Shown here: in pieces, positions 21,653 to 32,857 of the stretch
Layout of the letters: each line of letters begins with the position of its first letter
Numbering within the stretch: position 1 is the stretch's first letter
Origin: Leguminivora glycinivorella
Taxonomy: Eukaryota; Arthropoda; Insecta; Lepidoptera; Tortricidae
NCBI RefSeq assembly: GCF_023078275.1
Contig: NC_062975.1
Span: forward strand, 23,404,641-23,468,640
Reading direction: 5' to 3'
DNA: 64,000 nt
Program-made: the position numbers and the translations under genes
Notes under the pieces: generated by a model
The model's database searches: none
Seen by the model: only the letters and a program-made list of their open reading frames with translations
What the model was told of the DNA's origin: nothing

Positions 21653-22338
21653 CAATAACGATCAACTATGAACTTTTGTGGTTTGTTTTAAATAGTTCTA
21701 TGCAGATATAGATTAGAATACCTATTCTATCGGTACTTTTTGTATAGGTTATTATAATAACTGGACAAAATAATTATAATCAGTGCCGGCGCACTCCGCG
21801 ATCACGATTCTTTCGCCGAGCTACAAGGCCTTGATATATAGGATGTATTATTTTATCAGCAACAAAAATATGTGATGATATTGAATTAAGGCAAAACAAG
21901 ACATATAAACGCTCTCCATTATTTCCTCCCTGGTTTATGAAGCTAGAACAATGATTTTTAACGCATACGAAATTCGTACACTGAAACAAAGTGATGATAC
22001 TATAAATATACTCGACATTCAAAGTCGATAATCTAGTGACGTGAGAAGTTATTGATATAACAGAATTTTGCACAAAATAGGCTCACCCTTTGATGTTGAA
22101 AATGCCGCCACTCTATAAAACAAACAGACCGCACACGAGCAGCCGACATTAAATTATATTGCACAGCGCGAAGGTCGAAAGCCGCGCCCGCACCTGGGCG
22201 TAGGTAGCGAGATCGGGTGCACGTGCGCTTACCTTTGAAATCGCCGACACGCAGGTGTCGCTGTTCGCCCTCTCTTTTCATTTATGTTTCTGTTTCAATC
22301 GGTTAGCCGTTTGCCGGCCGGCAATAAAGGTTGTTTTT
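21653..22338. other. AT-rich then GC-richer stretch (22080-22320)
   Basis: 21895-21975 shares ATTTCCTCCCTGGTTT with 63450-63480. On the minus strand at 22234-22281 an ATG-initiated 16-codon frame (MKREGEQRHLRVGDFK) runs into a consensus-like donor CAAAG|GTAAGC, so a first coding exon of a minus-strand gene is possible but unproven. Confidence 0.3.
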
Positions 22339-24150
22339 TTAACCGACTTCAAAAAAAGTAGGAGGTTCTCAATTCGACTGAATGTTTTTTAGGGTTCCGT
22401 AGTCAACTAGGAATCCTTATAGTTTCCCCCTGTCTGTCTGTCTGTCCGTCCGTCCGCGGATAATCTCAGTAACCGTAAGCACTAGAAAGCTGAAATTTGG
22501 TACCAATGTATCAATCACGCCAACAAAGTGCAAAAATAAAAAATGGAAAAAAATGTTTTATTAGGGTAAAGTGGGGGCTGATTTTTTTTTTCATTCCAAC
22601 CCCAACGTATGATATATTGTTGGATAGGTATTTAAAAATGAATAAGGGTTTACTTTTACTAAGATCGTTTTTAGGGTTCCGTAGTCAACTAGGAACCCTT
22701 ATAGTTTCGCCATGTCTGTCTGTCCGTCCGTCCGTCCGTCCGTCCGCGGATAATCTCAGTAACCGTTAGCACTAGAAAGCTGAAATTTGGTACCAATATG
22801 TATATCAATCACGCCAACAAAGTGCAAAAATAAAAAATGGAAAAAAATGTTTTATTAGGGTACCCCCCCTACATGTAAAGTGGGGGCTGATATTTTTTTT
22901 CATTCTAACCCCAACATGTGATATATTGTTGGATAGGTATTTAAAAATGAATAAGGGTTTACTGAGATCGTTTTTTGATAATATTAATATTTTCGGAAAT
23001 AATCGCTCCTAAAGAAAAAAAAGTGCGTCTAACTTTTGAACCATATGTTTAAAAAATATGAAAAAAATCACAAAAGTAGAACTTTATAAAGACTTTCTAG
23101 AAAAATTGTTTTGAACTTGATAGGTTCAGTAGTTTTTGAGAAAAATACTGAAAACTACGGAACCCTACACTGAGCGTGGCCCGACACGCTCTTGGCCGGT
23201 TTTTGATCATATTAATATTTTCGAAAATAATCGCTCCTAAAGGAAAAAAAGTGCGTCCCCCCCCCCTCTATTTTTTGAACCTTATGTTTAAAAAAATATG
23301 AAAAAAGATCAAAAAAGTAGAACTTTATAAAGACTTTCTAGGAAAATTGTTTTGAACTTGATAGGTTCAGTAGTTTTTGAGAAAAATACTGAAAACTACG
23401 GAACCCTACACTGAGCGTGGCCCGACACGCTCTTGGCCGGTTTTTGATCATATTAATATTTTCGAAAATAATCGCTCCTAAAGGAAAAAAAGTGCGTCCC
23501 CCCCCCCCCTCTATATTTTGAACCTTATGTTTAAAAAAATATGAAAAAAGATCAAAAAAGTAGAACTTTATAAAGACTTTCTAGGAAAATTGTTTTGAGA
23601 AAAATACGGAAAACTACGGAACCCTACACTGAGCGTGGACCGACACGCTCTTGGCCGGTTTTTTTGTATGTATGTTACTCGATATCTCCGAGAATCGTGG
23701 ACCGATTTTCAAATTATTTTTTTTAATCGAACGGGTATAACCCCGAGATGGTCCTATTGGCACCAAGTCGGGGTCTGATGATGGGATCTTGGAGAAATCG
23801 AGGGAACTCTTCAAATGTTATAGGCACATGTAATGTTTTTAGTGTATTTTTAATAGGTACACCAATATTTACGATTGATGGTAAAAATTTTAATGTCGCT
23901 GAGCTGATGATGGAAGGTCAACTCCTCAATGGTTAGGAGTTAAAGGATAATTCTTTCACTACTGTACGTATATAATATCAATAGGAACCACTAAAATCAA
24001 TAAATAAATACATTTTTCTTTAATATAAAACCGCCTTCAAAAATAAGCGCGTTACAAAACACGGAGAAACTAAAACGCAAAAAATAATAAACCTTTGAAT
24101 TCAGATTTCTTATCGTATTGCAATAATCTAAACATCCAAATTATAAACAA
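22339..24150. mobile_element. R3 element interrupted by nested R1 copies
   Basis: The head AACCGACTTCAAAAAAAGTA ... ATTCGACTGAATG (22341-22385) and the rest (TTACTCGATATCTCCGAGAA ... CGCGTTACAAAACACGG, 23661-24150) match the other copy at 35705-36625. The T run in between was the insertion site for R1. Confidence 0.8.
22386..23660. mobile_element. cluster of nested or tandem R1 elements
   Basis: One start (TTTTTAGGGTTCCGTAGTC, 22386) is followed by a second start at 22668, then three ends (CTTGGCCGGTTTTT) at about 23204, 23445 and 23660, with the GATCATATTAATATTTTCG block repeated after each of the first two. This fits an R1 inserted in the T run of another R1 plus an extra partial repeat unit. 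Confidence 0.8.
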
Positions 24151-24239
24151 ATCAATTATTTTTGGAGTCGGGGCCAGCCTGGGTATGGTTGGGTGGGGCA
24201 AACAGGCATGAGGGATAAGAAATCTGAATTCAAAGGTTT

Positions 24240-24450
24240 ATTATTTGCATTTTTATTTGACATTTTATAAACTGTACGAAAAAGATCCGGATATTCATGC
24301 AACTTTTCCATGGTTTCGAAATATCTGTAATGTTCGGATAATTTTCGCATAGGGTGAACCCAATATCTCCTGTGCCTCTGCATATTGAGAATTTGCAGCA
24401 AGGCAAACGCATCTTCATCATCGGACGAGGAAGACGTTTCCGCAACGAAA
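24240..24450 (-). pseudogene. PIF/Harbinger transposase N-terminal fragment
   Basis: The minus strand reads SSSSDDEDAFALLQIL, HRRYWVHPMRKLSEHYRYFE and EYPDLFRTVYKMS. The acidic lead-in, RR.WVHP and the F..YF/Y.MS block are the conserved N-terminus of Harbinger-type transposases. The DDE catalytic core is absent, and the frame runs into R3-like sequence at its end (24156-24250), so this is a truncated, chimeric relic. Confidence 0.7.
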
Positions 24451-24489
24451 TCAGCCTGTATAATGACGCATCGAGCCGTGTTTTCACCT

Positions 24490-24870
24490 CTTGTGTGTAA
24501 TTTAGATTGCGTCCGCGCCCCGTCCGCGCCTCGTCCTCGCCACGCCCGCGCCACGCCACGTCCGTTGTGTTTATTTTAGACGTAAGACGCGCCCCCAGGC
24601 GGCGCGGCGCGCGCCACGCCGCCGCCACGCCGCCTGGGGCGCGTCTTACGTCCTTCCTATACAAAATGTACTGAGGAGCCGATTTTTGAATTACACTCAG
24701 GTGGCGTGGCGCGGACGTCCGTTGCGCGCCCCGAGACACGCGACGCTCTGGTGTGGCCGGTACCTTACGTCCCTAACCTATTAACCGATCCGCCGCGGTG
24801 ACGCGGCCGGTGCGCGGCGCGCTCTCCCAGGCCCGCGCCCCGCGCGCTCCCCCGCCCCGCGACAGCCGCT
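24490..24870. other. GC-rich, CpG-rich block with hairpin 24580-24651
   Basis: CGTAAGACGCGCCCCCAGGC and GCCTGGGGCGCGTCTTACG form inverted arms around GC-rich sequence. The block directly adjoins the Harbinger fragment's N-terminal side, so it is more likely the 5' end of that transposon than a host CpG island. Confidence 0.5.
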
Positions 24871-25441
24871 CTACGACAACTTTGCACCCTTTTAAATTAC
24901 TGACATTTACAGTTTCTTAAGCGCGACCTTCACAGTATTAATTTTGATAAAATCATGATTATAGTACACAAAAACCTGGTCTTAAGCAAAAAAATCTCAG
25001 TTACAATTTATACCTACTGAGAAATTCATGTTTATTTAAGCGTTAAAAATATATGTTTAAGATCGGTGTTAAATGTCTATATATACTTAATACAATGCAA
25101 ATTGATATATATATCATGGTCACCATTTTTACCTACCTAGATATTCACATTAAATGAAAACGGTAAAAAAAAGTACACAATCAGATTTATTTTCTGTGTA
25201 ATATCGCTAATAACTGATCGCATCTGAGTGCACCACAAAGTTAATCTAACAAAGTTTTCGGTTAACTATTTTGCTGTTAGCGAAAAGTGGGATAATGTAC
25301 TTTATCTCATGATTTTTATAAGATATGAATACGATCGTCTTTTTTTTTATCTATGTACATAATTACTATTTGATGCTTAATAATAATACCCAATAAAATA
25401 TCAAAAAGGACGAGTTATTGAATTATGTCCAGGGTACCTTA
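24871..25441. other. AT-rich, nothing recognised
   Basis: No repeat match or open frame of interest. Confidence 0.4.
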
Positions 25442-25612
25442 CTTTTACTCCACTATAAGGTCTAGTTACCCTTCGGGTTGGAAGGTCAGATGGCAGTCGC
25501 TTTCGTAAAACTAGTGCCTACGCCAAATCTTGGGATAGTTGTCAAAGCGGACCCCAGGCTCCCATGGGCCGTGGCAAATGCCGGGATAACGCAAGAGGAT
25601 GATGATATTAAT
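25442..25612 (+). repeat. S1 SINE 3' part
   Basis: AAGGTCTAGTTACCCTTCGG, AAACTAGTGCCTACGCCAAA, GTGGCAAATGCCGGGATAAC, ending GGATGATGATATTAATA. The tRNA head is absent. Confidence 0.8.
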
Positions 25613-26034
25613 ATATTTCACTCATTGAGTAACGCTCTTTCGATGTAAAGTGGAAGTTTCTTAATATCAATTATTACGTAATTATCGCCTGACTAGACTC
25701 AACTTTTACACCCTGTATATTAATTAATTTTAAACTTCAGACAGTAAAAATCTTGAAAGTATTTGAGAGATGTAAAAGTTAAGTCCTATGATGAAATGGA
25801 TCGTATTATTCATAATGAACGAAGTTGGAAATCATAATTTTTAACTTTCAGCTGGTCATTATACCTTTGACATTGACTTGTAAGTAAACGCTTATATAAA
25901 ATTATGTTTTTTTAAAGTTCTTTGAATCTCTTTGAATCTTTAATTGTAAGTAATTTATTAAATATGACGTTACTATGACAATATTATGTGGTAATCAAGT
26001 CGACGTCGAAGGCATGGATAAATTCGCACAGATT
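25613..26034. other. AT-rich, nothing recognised
   Basis: No features seen. Confidence 0.4.
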
Positions 26035-26035
26035 C

Positions 26036-26192
26036 AGCAGGCCTCCGTGGCGCAGTTGGGAGCGAGGCTGGCTCCGGCAAAGCCAGAGGTCGCAGGTTCG
26101 AATCCTGCCGTAGGTGTGAATTTTTCCATTTCTCCTTTAAGTTAAAAATATGAAATATCGCTTGCAGACGTTTCAGCGTGATAAAAAACATT
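26036..26192 (+). repeat. S4 tRNA-derived SINE
   Basis: GGCCTCCGTGGCGCAGTTGG (A box) and GGTCGCAGGTTCGAATCCTG (B box) form a nearly complete tRNA-like head whose acceptor stem is mismatched. The body ends GTTTCAGCGTGATAAAAAAC followed by a T run. A split copy lies immediately before receptor exon 2. Confidence 0.75.
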
Positions 26193-26260
26193 TTTTTTTA
26201 TATTGGGCAGCAATGTATTGCGTGCTCCTAAGTATTTTCCATCTCGAAGACGCGAAACTA

Positions 26261-26399
26261 ATTGTGTCGCTTAACTTCATACTGGGGTAAATCCATTCTG
26301 CTATAAAGTTGATTCTTTTTCGGATTATATATATTTTTATATTTAAGCAACCTTAAAGCAGAATGGATTTACCCGAGTTTGAAGTTAAGCGACACAATT
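26261..26399. mobile_element. M4 TIR MITE
   Basis: ATTGTGTCGCTTAACTTCAT ... GTAAATCCATTCTGCT / AGCAGAATGGATTTAC ... TTGAAGTTAAGCGACACAAT; the sister copy is at 31236-31370. Confidence 0.85.
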
Positions 26400-26534
26400 G
26401 ACAATTCGTACGTCAAGTCAGCTAACAAAAATATAATTTTCATTACGTGCTGAATTATTTTGTATAAAAAAATAAAAGTATTATTTGTAATTAAATCATA
26501 TTATTATGAAAATATGTTAGTAGGGCTTATTTTA

Positions 26535-26690
26535 TACTACGTCGGTGGCAAAGAAGCACACGGTCCGCCTGATAAAAAGCGGTCACCGTCACCTATAGAC
26601 GCCCAATTCACCTATAGAAACCCATTAGATACTTGTGTGTTAAGTACACAAAAAAGGAGTGTACAAGTTCCACGGAGGAGGATACTAATA
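26535..26690 (-). repeat. S3 SINE-like element (minus)
   Basis: TACTACGTCGGTGGCAAA, GGTCACCGTCACCTATAG and GGAGTGTACAAG read as the reverse of the family. Confidence 0.7.
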
Positions 26691-26730
26691 AACCTTTAAA
26701 TATGAGGTAATATCAAAAATACAGCCTGTA

Positions 26731-27160
26731 GCTCTGGTAGCCTAGCGGTAAATACGTGCGACTTTCGTTCCGGAGGTCGCGGGTTCGAACCCCGGCTCAC
26801 ACCAATGAGTTTTTCGGAATTTATGTACGACGAAATGTCATTTGATATTTGCCAGTCGCTTTTCGGTGAAGGAAAACATCGTGAGGAAACCGGACTAATT
26901 CCAATAAGGTCTAGTTACCGTTCGGGTTGGGAGGTCAGGATGGCAATTGATTTCGTAAAACTAGTGCCTATGCCTGGGATTGTCAAAGCGGACCCCAATC
27001 TTGGGATTAGACGTCCGTCGTAAAACGACCGCGACCGCGACCTATCAGTGTGCACGGCTCAAGGCCACGTCCGCGTCCGTCGACCATGAGCCGTCACGAC
27101 GGACGTCCGCGTAGTGTGTTCCTAGCTTGAGCCGTGGCAAATGCCGGGATAACGCCAGCC
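26731..27160 (+). repeat. S1 SINE with a nested short element
   Basis: The head (CTCTGGTAGCCTAGCGGTAA, GGGTTCGAACCCCGGCTCAC) and body are intact to CTTGGGATTAG (27006). About 120 bases follow that begin GACGTCCGTCG and contain CGACGGACGTC inverted at 27096-27106. The SINE then resumes with GAGCCGTGGCAAATGCCGGG. Confidence 0.75.
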
Positions 27161-27752
27161 TGTATATCGGGTCGCTACAATAATGAGGAAGTTTCGGCAT
27201 TCCATATAAATAAATCCTTATTACTCAAGTCTAAGGACCCTTAGTTGGAAAGTCTCAAATTGTTTTATTGACAAACAACATAATTAGATGAACAAACAAT
27301 CTTAAAGAAGATCCATACTATACACCCTGTTTTTATTGAATTCCGTTAACTTTGAGGGAAGGTTCTTTAGATCAAATACAATTAATTTCTCTAAGAAACG
27401 ATCGTAGTGGTCATATACATTAATATAAATCTTAAACATCCACCATATTCATATACATATGAAAGTCAACATTCCATCATAATATTTCCTACACCGGTGA
27501 ATTTATCGTCAAAATAAATTTAAAACATTTTCTAGAAAATGAACTATATGAATCTTTCATTTATCGGAACTACGAATAGGTGAATTTTTCAATAAATCGC
27601 ATTATTTCCTCGATATATAACCTTTATTGGACCTCCCGTGCCAACTGCGGACTAATGTTCGGAAAATGCAAATATATTGGACGCAGCTGCTGCAGACATT
27701 AAAAGTCGATTTCTAAAAAAACTGGTGAAGTTCGAGTTCGATTCGCGACTTA
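27161..27752. other. AT-rich, nothing recognised
   Basis: No features seen. Confidence 0.4.
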
Positions 27753-27901
27753 CGGCTCAGCCACGACATTGGTCTAAGCGCGACAGCGGCGAGCGGCGGC
27801 CATACATTGAAGCGAGACACAGCGATGGGACTTTTCATTCGCACGTATGGCTGTCGCTCGCCGCTGCCGCGCTTAGACCAATGTCGTGGCTGGGCCGTTA
27901 G
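27753..27901. mobile_element. M3 palindromic MITE
   Basis: CGGCTCAGCCACGACATTGG ... GGTCTAAGCGCGACAGCGG against CCGCTGCCGCGCTTAGACC ... CCAATGTCGTGGCTGGGCCG. A loop region (CATTGAAGCGAGACACAGCG) separates the arms. A second copy is at 34128-34279. Confidence 0.85.
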
Positions 27902-27904
27902 TAT

Positions 27905-28075
27905 TAGGCCTGAGTGGACGCTCGAAGCGTAGCGTTCGGCGTGGCGTGCAGCGGGGCGAGCGAGCGTGCGTCCACCTATGCGTCGACTCAGGACACTTGT
28001 ACGAGCTTCAATAGTTTGACATGCACGCTACACGCCCATTATGAGCGTGCACTCATATTAGGCGTGCAGCGTGCG
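27905..28075. mobile_element. M2 TIR MITE
   Basis: GGCCTGAGTGGACGCTCGAA, CGTCGACTCAGGACACTTGT, GAGCTTCAATAGTTTGACAT and CATTATGAGCGTGCACTC. Other copies: 34035-34112, 34281-34637, 42870-43018, 44618-44776, 47236-47406, 55298-55478. Confidence 0.8.
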
Positions 28076-28305
28076 TGGGATTTCCAATACGTGAGACGAC
28101 TAAAAAAAACTATTTAGTCCGTCAGATAGATTATCAAAAAATTTGGGACACCTATCATTTCAAAAAGGAAATTCGTAATTCAACGCTAATCGCCACTCGT
28201 TTCGAAAATCCTCTTTCCCGCACTTGTATCGTACGACGTTTTTCAGTAGGTACATATGGCCCTTTTAAGTTTATGTTGAACCACTTCTCACACTAGTGCG
28301 TAAAT
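28076..28305. repeat. M8-like fragment
   Basis: GGAAATTCGTAATTCAACGC, ATCGCCACTCGTTTCG and TGTATCGTACGACGTTTTTC resemble the M8 blocks at 41586-42070 and 44155-44360. Confidence 0.5.
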
Positions 28306-28480
28306 AACCTAACCACAAAATTAAAATTTTGAAAAAACCCGCGACCGCGACATAGTGGACCGATTTTCATGAAACATGGCTAAGAACACTCCCGACTAAC
28401 TCAGCTTTCAGACAAAAAAAACTAAATCAAAATCGGTTCATCCGTTCGAGAGCTACGATGCCACAGACAGACACACACAC

Positions 28481-28511
<31 letters not shown>

Positions 28512-28789
28512 GTCGGACGGACGGACGGACGGACGGACGGACGGACGGACGGACGGACGGACGGACGGACGGACGGACGGACGGACGGACGGACGGACGG
28601 ACGGACGGACGGACGGACGGATGGACGGACGGACGGACGGACGGACGGACGGACGGACGGACGGACGGACGGACGGATGGACGGACGAACGGACGGACGG
28701 ACGGACGGACAGACGGACAGACGGACAGACAGACAGACAGACACGTCAAACTTATAACACCCCGTCGTTTTTGCGTCGGGGGTTAAAAA
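28306..28789. mobile_element. R2 element with expanded (CGGA)n tract
   Basis: The body (CATGAAACATGGCTAAGAAC, CCCGACTAACTCAGCTTTCA, GTTCATCCGTTCGAGAGCTA) and end (AACACCCCGTCGTTTTTGCG) are those of R2. The tract at 28513-28728 is over 50 CGGA units, where other R2 copies have CAGA units. Long open frames across the tract are not genes. Confidence 0.85.
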
Positions 28790-29234
28790 GCACCATTGTT
28801 TTAACATAAAAAGGAAATATTTTATTTAACTGTGACTATTTTGATTTTCATATTTAACTTTCATTTTAAACTTTCTCTTTCTCTCTCTCTCTCTTTATTC
28901 ATTTAAAGTCTTAACTTACATACTTATTATTACGGCTAGATTGTTCTCTAAAACTTAAAGAAAAATGATAGGGTTCCGTTTATCATCCTCCTCCTACGGA
29001 ACCATAAGAAGCGCACCGTACGTGACTTGTAAATTTAAATTCTAGACTCCACTGAGAACCAATTGATGTGGAAAATTTAATAATACCGACTTAAGTTCAC
29101 GTCGTTTTTACCCGATACGCTTTTGTTTTTATTTACTAGTTTCGTGCTCATCCAAGTGTTTTGAGATAAGGAGTCTTTAGATTCTGTTTGGATCACAGAA
29201 CTATATTAAGAAATCCAAACTAAGTAATGTAACA
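28790..29234. other. AT-rich with (CT)n at 28877-28898
   Basis: A small hairpin at 28969-29006 (ATAGGGTTCCGT ... ACGGAACCAT). Nothing else recognised. Confidence 0.45.
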
Positions 29235-29395
29235 AATTGGAAAGTGTGTGTGTCTGTTTGTTTGTCCGTCTTTCACGGCAAAACGGAGCGACGAATTGAC
29301 GTGATTTTTTAAGTGGAGATAGTTGAAGGGATGTAGAGTGACATAGGCTACTTTTTGTCTCTTTCTAACGCGAGCGAAGCCGCGGGCAAAAGCTT
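29235..29395 (-). repeat. R4 repeat copy
   Basis: GTGTGTGTCTGTTTGTTTG, TTCACGGCAAAACGGAGCGA, AACGCGAGCGAAGCCGCGGG. Confidence 0.75.
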
Positions 29396-29589
29396 GTGAG
29401 TTTATATAATATTTGTATAGGGGCCAAGCGTGTCATGTTTTAACTAGGTACCTAATAGTTAGGTAACTACTAGTAGTTTACCTTTGGTAAAATTTTTGAT
29501 TTACTTATTCTTAAATCAACTTCACAAATACAACTTCTGCCTAAATCAAAAATTTTTGAAGTACTCTTTTTGAAGGAACAATTAAAAGC

Positions 29590-30055
29590 ATTTTTTCTCA
29601 AACATGCAATGAAATATTGTCTTTACGTTCCTTAAAATGGGCTGGGAAGTATCGCTTTTTGGGCGCAACAACTCGAGAGGACTGTAAAGGGATTTCATAT
29701 TACTTTTTAGGCCTAGGCCTGCAAAGTAACTTTTTTAAGTAAGCTGTCAGTACTGTCATGTCACTTTTTTTTTAATTTTTGTGTGACCTGGATACTTGTC
29801 ACACTTGACGTTTGAGTGTATTTGTATTTTGTCACTTAATAAATAAAATATTGTCCTTCAGATCATTTTTTTTTATTTCATTGTATGTTTGAGAAAAGCA
29901 CTATACATGTATACCTAAAATGCCTCGGCGTGAAAACGGATTCCCGGCCTCGTATCCTTATCCGGCCTCGCTCGCACGCTCGCTCGGCCGTATATACCCA
30001 CTTGGCCGGAAATCCTCATTTTCCCGGCCTCTGATGTAATGTACTATTGTTCAGA
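29590..30055. repeat. R5 repeat, opposite orientation to 16597-16950
   Basis: CTCAAACATGCAATGAAATA, GGGCTGGGAAGTATCGC, AGGCCTAGGCCTGCAAAGT, CTTGGCCGGAAATCCTCA. It is about 110 bp longer in the middle (29740-29850) than the other copy. Confidence 0.8.
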
Positions 30056-30121
30056 ACTTGCAAGATATGAAACGACTTTCCCTTGCACTATGATAAGGGG
30101 TTTTTCATAAAGTAGGTATTT

Positions 30122-30575
30122 GGGCCATTTTTTTCAAAGTTGTTCACCCCACTTTTTTTGTAACATGGGTATTCTTTTTTACGCGATTCTTACTCATGTA
30201 ATGTGGTAATTAACCACTTTCATTGTTTAACAGTAACACTTTGGTTTACTGTAACATAAATGCATATTGCTTGTATCAGCGATAAAATCATATGTATATA
30301 TAGGCATCTATTATTGAATAAATGGGATTATTCCAACTGAATTCGTTGCACTCTCATTCTGCTCCGCTCCAGACACCCGTAATATCCACTAATATTACAT
30401 GGCGACCCTTGCCTTAACGAACCAGTAAAGAAACTTCGAATCGCGAGCTCTTTCGATCCTGATAAGAGAAAAAATGTCCCAAGATTTCTATACATTTTTC
30501 ATACCTTCCATTCCGTTACCGCCATACAAAATGTATGAAAAAATGGTAACGGAATGGGAAAAATCCTTGGGACAC
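30122..30575. mobile_element. M5-type palindromic MITE split by an LTR
   Basis: The start GGGCCATTTTTTTCAAAGTT and the parts after 30437 (GAGCTCTTTCGATCCTGATA, CATTCCGTTACCGCCATAC / GTATGAAAAAATGGTAACGG) match the copy at 44786-46519. The far terminus is degraded. Confidence 0.65.
30197..30399 (+). mobile_element. solo-like LTR, Ty3/Gypsy type
   Basis: It starts TGTAATGTGG and ends AATATTACA (TG...CA with TGTAAT/ATTACA), about 203 bp, with a TATATATA-like stretch, AATAAA at about 30321 and TTGCACTCTCATTCTG typical of insect LTRs. It is followed by TGGCGACCCTTGCC, a primer-site-like start of internal sequence, about 35 bp of which remains. It interrupts the M5-type MITE. Confidence 0.6.
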
Positions 30576-30664
30576 TTTTTTAAAGTTCTCAAACTCATTC
30601 TAAATAATTTTTATTTTTTTTAAAGTTCTCACTCATTTAAAGTTCTCTAAGTTCGACAACGCAT

Positions 30665-30750
30665 AAGTGGCTCCCCTGATGTTGCTAATATCCATGGGCT
30701 GTCATGACTGTTTCCCATCAGGCGGCTATTCTGCTGCCGATTATAAAAAA
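30665..30750 (+). repeat. S3 diverged 3' fragment
   Basis: ATATCCATGGGCTGTCATGA, CCCATCAGGCGGCTATTCTG, TGCCGATTATAAAAA. Confidence 0.55.
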
Positions 30751-31235
30751 AATCTTAATCAAAATCGAGTAGGTATCTATCTTAACCGATAGTTTTTCAC
30801 CAACCTTCCAGACGTATAAAATCAGGTGTGAACTTTAAGCAAACTTCATTTACTTACGTGCCATAGATTGTCACCGGCGAATGGTCGATCCCGACGTCTG
30901 ATAACGCTCGAGGGTCTCATCTCATCTGTGAAAACCGATTCCGATTTAGAAATTTGTCATACTTTTAACCTGGTTTTGATACGAAGTTGGTAATTGACTT
31001 TTTGAGTGGCTTAGTTTTTGCAGAACTTTATTTGAATGTGAAATTAGATTATAATAATTGTTACTTTGCTTACGTACCGCGAAAATAAAACAATACATGT
31101 TAGTAAATGAGTATTATAGCTTGTATCTTTAGATAGGTATTTAATTAAATAAATGTAAACACTTGACGGTAAATGAAAACATCACTCGACCCAATAAGAA
31201 GGTTATTTAACAGGTCGCTCAGTGACAGATCCACT
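30751..31235. other. AT-rich, nothing recognised
   Basis: No features seen. Confidence 0.4.
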
Positions 31236-31370
31236 TGTGTCGCTTAACTTCAAACCTGGGTAAATCCATTCTGCTTTAAGGTTAAATATATTAAAAAAAA
31301 AATATGATCTGAAAGATAATCAACCTTATAGCAGAATGGATTTACCCAGTTTTGAAGTTAAGCGACACAC
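31236..31370. mobile_element. M4 TIR MITE
   Basis: TGTGTCGCTTAACTTCAAAC ... GTAAATCCATTCTGCT and its inverse; same family as 26261-26399. Confidence 0.85.
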
Positions 31371-32030
31371 TTGGTTTTGTATTTGATTTGATAACCGATA
31401 AAATGTTGCAACTACACATAAATGTACAAATTATTAGTTTACCTTTTTTAAAAATTAAATTATTCTCTCATAGATAATATTATAATTTGTATTTTTTTTA
31501 AGTAGTCCCACTACTATTATACTATAATTATGTAAACATAAATTATTTTATCCGTCCAGCTCAGATAATTATTAAGAAAATAATTATAGCATCCAACAAT
31601 AATACAAAACTCGACACGTGTTTCGTAATAGGAATCCTCAGGAGATGTTGGAGATGACGGCCTGACGTCCCACGACTGATTTCAATCAAACGGGGCCGCT
31701 GTGGGTTGAATCGGTATATAAAAGAATATTACTAACGAGAGTAAGTTAAATCGCGACGGCTTGCCGAAGCGATATAAAGACTCGAGTTAGTAATATTCAT
31801 ACTCCCCGAGTAACATACAATGTTTTTCATCACACTCGCAATGTAAAAAATATGTAAATATATGTAAAAAAGTTAAGTACGGTACAAGAAATTTCATTAT
31901 TCCCTTGAGAGAACGATTTTTCTATAACTCACGCTCCGCCTGCGTGCAATTGCACATTTAAAGTGCGGATGTGATGAAAAATATATTATTACCAAGTCTT
32001 TAATTAGACAGTTCTTGAGTACAGTCAGGG
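31371..32030. other. AT-rich; small inverted pair at 31706-31800
   Basis: GAATATTACTAACGAGAGT and ACTCGAGTTAGTAATATTC are inverted around a CGACGGCTTGCCGAAGCG core, probably another MITE. 31615-31660 (CACGTGTTTCG ... ATCCTCAGGAGATGTTGG) looks like a retroelement 3' fragment. Confidence 0.4.
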
Positions 32031-32160
32031 TATTCAAATATAGATTCCCAAAGTGCTAAAAGTTTTGTATACACGACTATTTAATTGCTTTTACATACGT
32101 TAAGGTTGATATATATTTTTAGCACTTAGTCTGTATCTATATTTCATAGCTTGACTGGAC
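32031..32160. mobile_element. M7 MITE, diverged
   Basis: GTACAGTCAGGGTATTCAAA / TAGCTTGACTG outer ends; AAAGTGCTAAAAG / TTTTTAGCACTTAG inner. Confidence 0.55.
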
Positions 32161-32213
32161 ATTTTTTTTAGTTTGATTATGTTTATATAGTTATGTTTTT
32201 ATTTAGACTACTT

Positions 32214-32352
32214 CCAATAAGGTCTAGTTACCCTTCGGGTTGGAAGGTCAGATGGCAGTCGCTTTCGTAAAACTAGTGCCTACGCAAAAACTTGGAATTG
32301 CTCCCATGAGCCGTGGCAAATGCGGGGATAACGCAAGAAGGATGATGAATTA
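32214..32352 (+). repeat. S1 SINE 3' part
   Basis: CCAATAAGGTCTAGTTACCC, GTCGCTTTCGTAAAACTAGT, CCGTGGCAAATGCGGGGATA, ending in GGATGATGA. Confidence 0.8.
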
Positions 32353-32857
32353 TGTTTATATTATACAGTTTCTAGAACATATAATAAAACTTAAGCCGTT
32401 TCATTAAAAAAATCTGCAAAATCTATCGTCACACGTCATTAATTTAGTCGCAGATGCGACTTCTCATTTACTACAAAAGTGTCATTTTTCTCAAGAAATA
32501 TATCATAATTTGTTCATCAAATATATTTTCTTCAAAGAGGTCTTGACAAGTTAGCTTAGGGCTTCATCTATCTCGAAATTGATGTTACTTTATGAGAGAA
32601 ACTTGAAGCCCGATTCATTATTTAGCTGTCATTTTACTAGAATCCATTTAATTGTTATTACGGCTTTTCTAAATCGGTTAAGAAATTATTGAGTAATAAA
32701 AATATCCGCTGAAGTAAGATTATAAAATTAACGTCTTAAGCAAATTACTTTAATAATAATATTGCTTTTACATAAAAAGGGGAAACTGTTTCATAATAGT
32801 CTGTATGGATAAAAACTCAATCTTTCTAGAGGGTTTTATTGAGATAAATATAATATA
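32353..32857. other. AT-rich, nothing recognised
   Basis: No features seen. Confidence 0.4.

Noticed and set aside
24490..24870. CpG island promoter of a host gene
   Set aside because: It adjoins the Harbinger transposase remnant on its N-terminal side and contains a hairpin resembling a transposon end; insect genes seldom have CpG islands.
26036..26110. A genuine tRNA gene
   Set aside because: A and B boxes are present, but the acceptor stem mispairs and a SINE body follows directly; the same head recurs before exon 2.
28427..28807. Frames encoding RPSV / TDGR repeats (also at 57330-57622)
   Set aside because: Translations of the (CGGA)n tract inside R2 and R1 elements.
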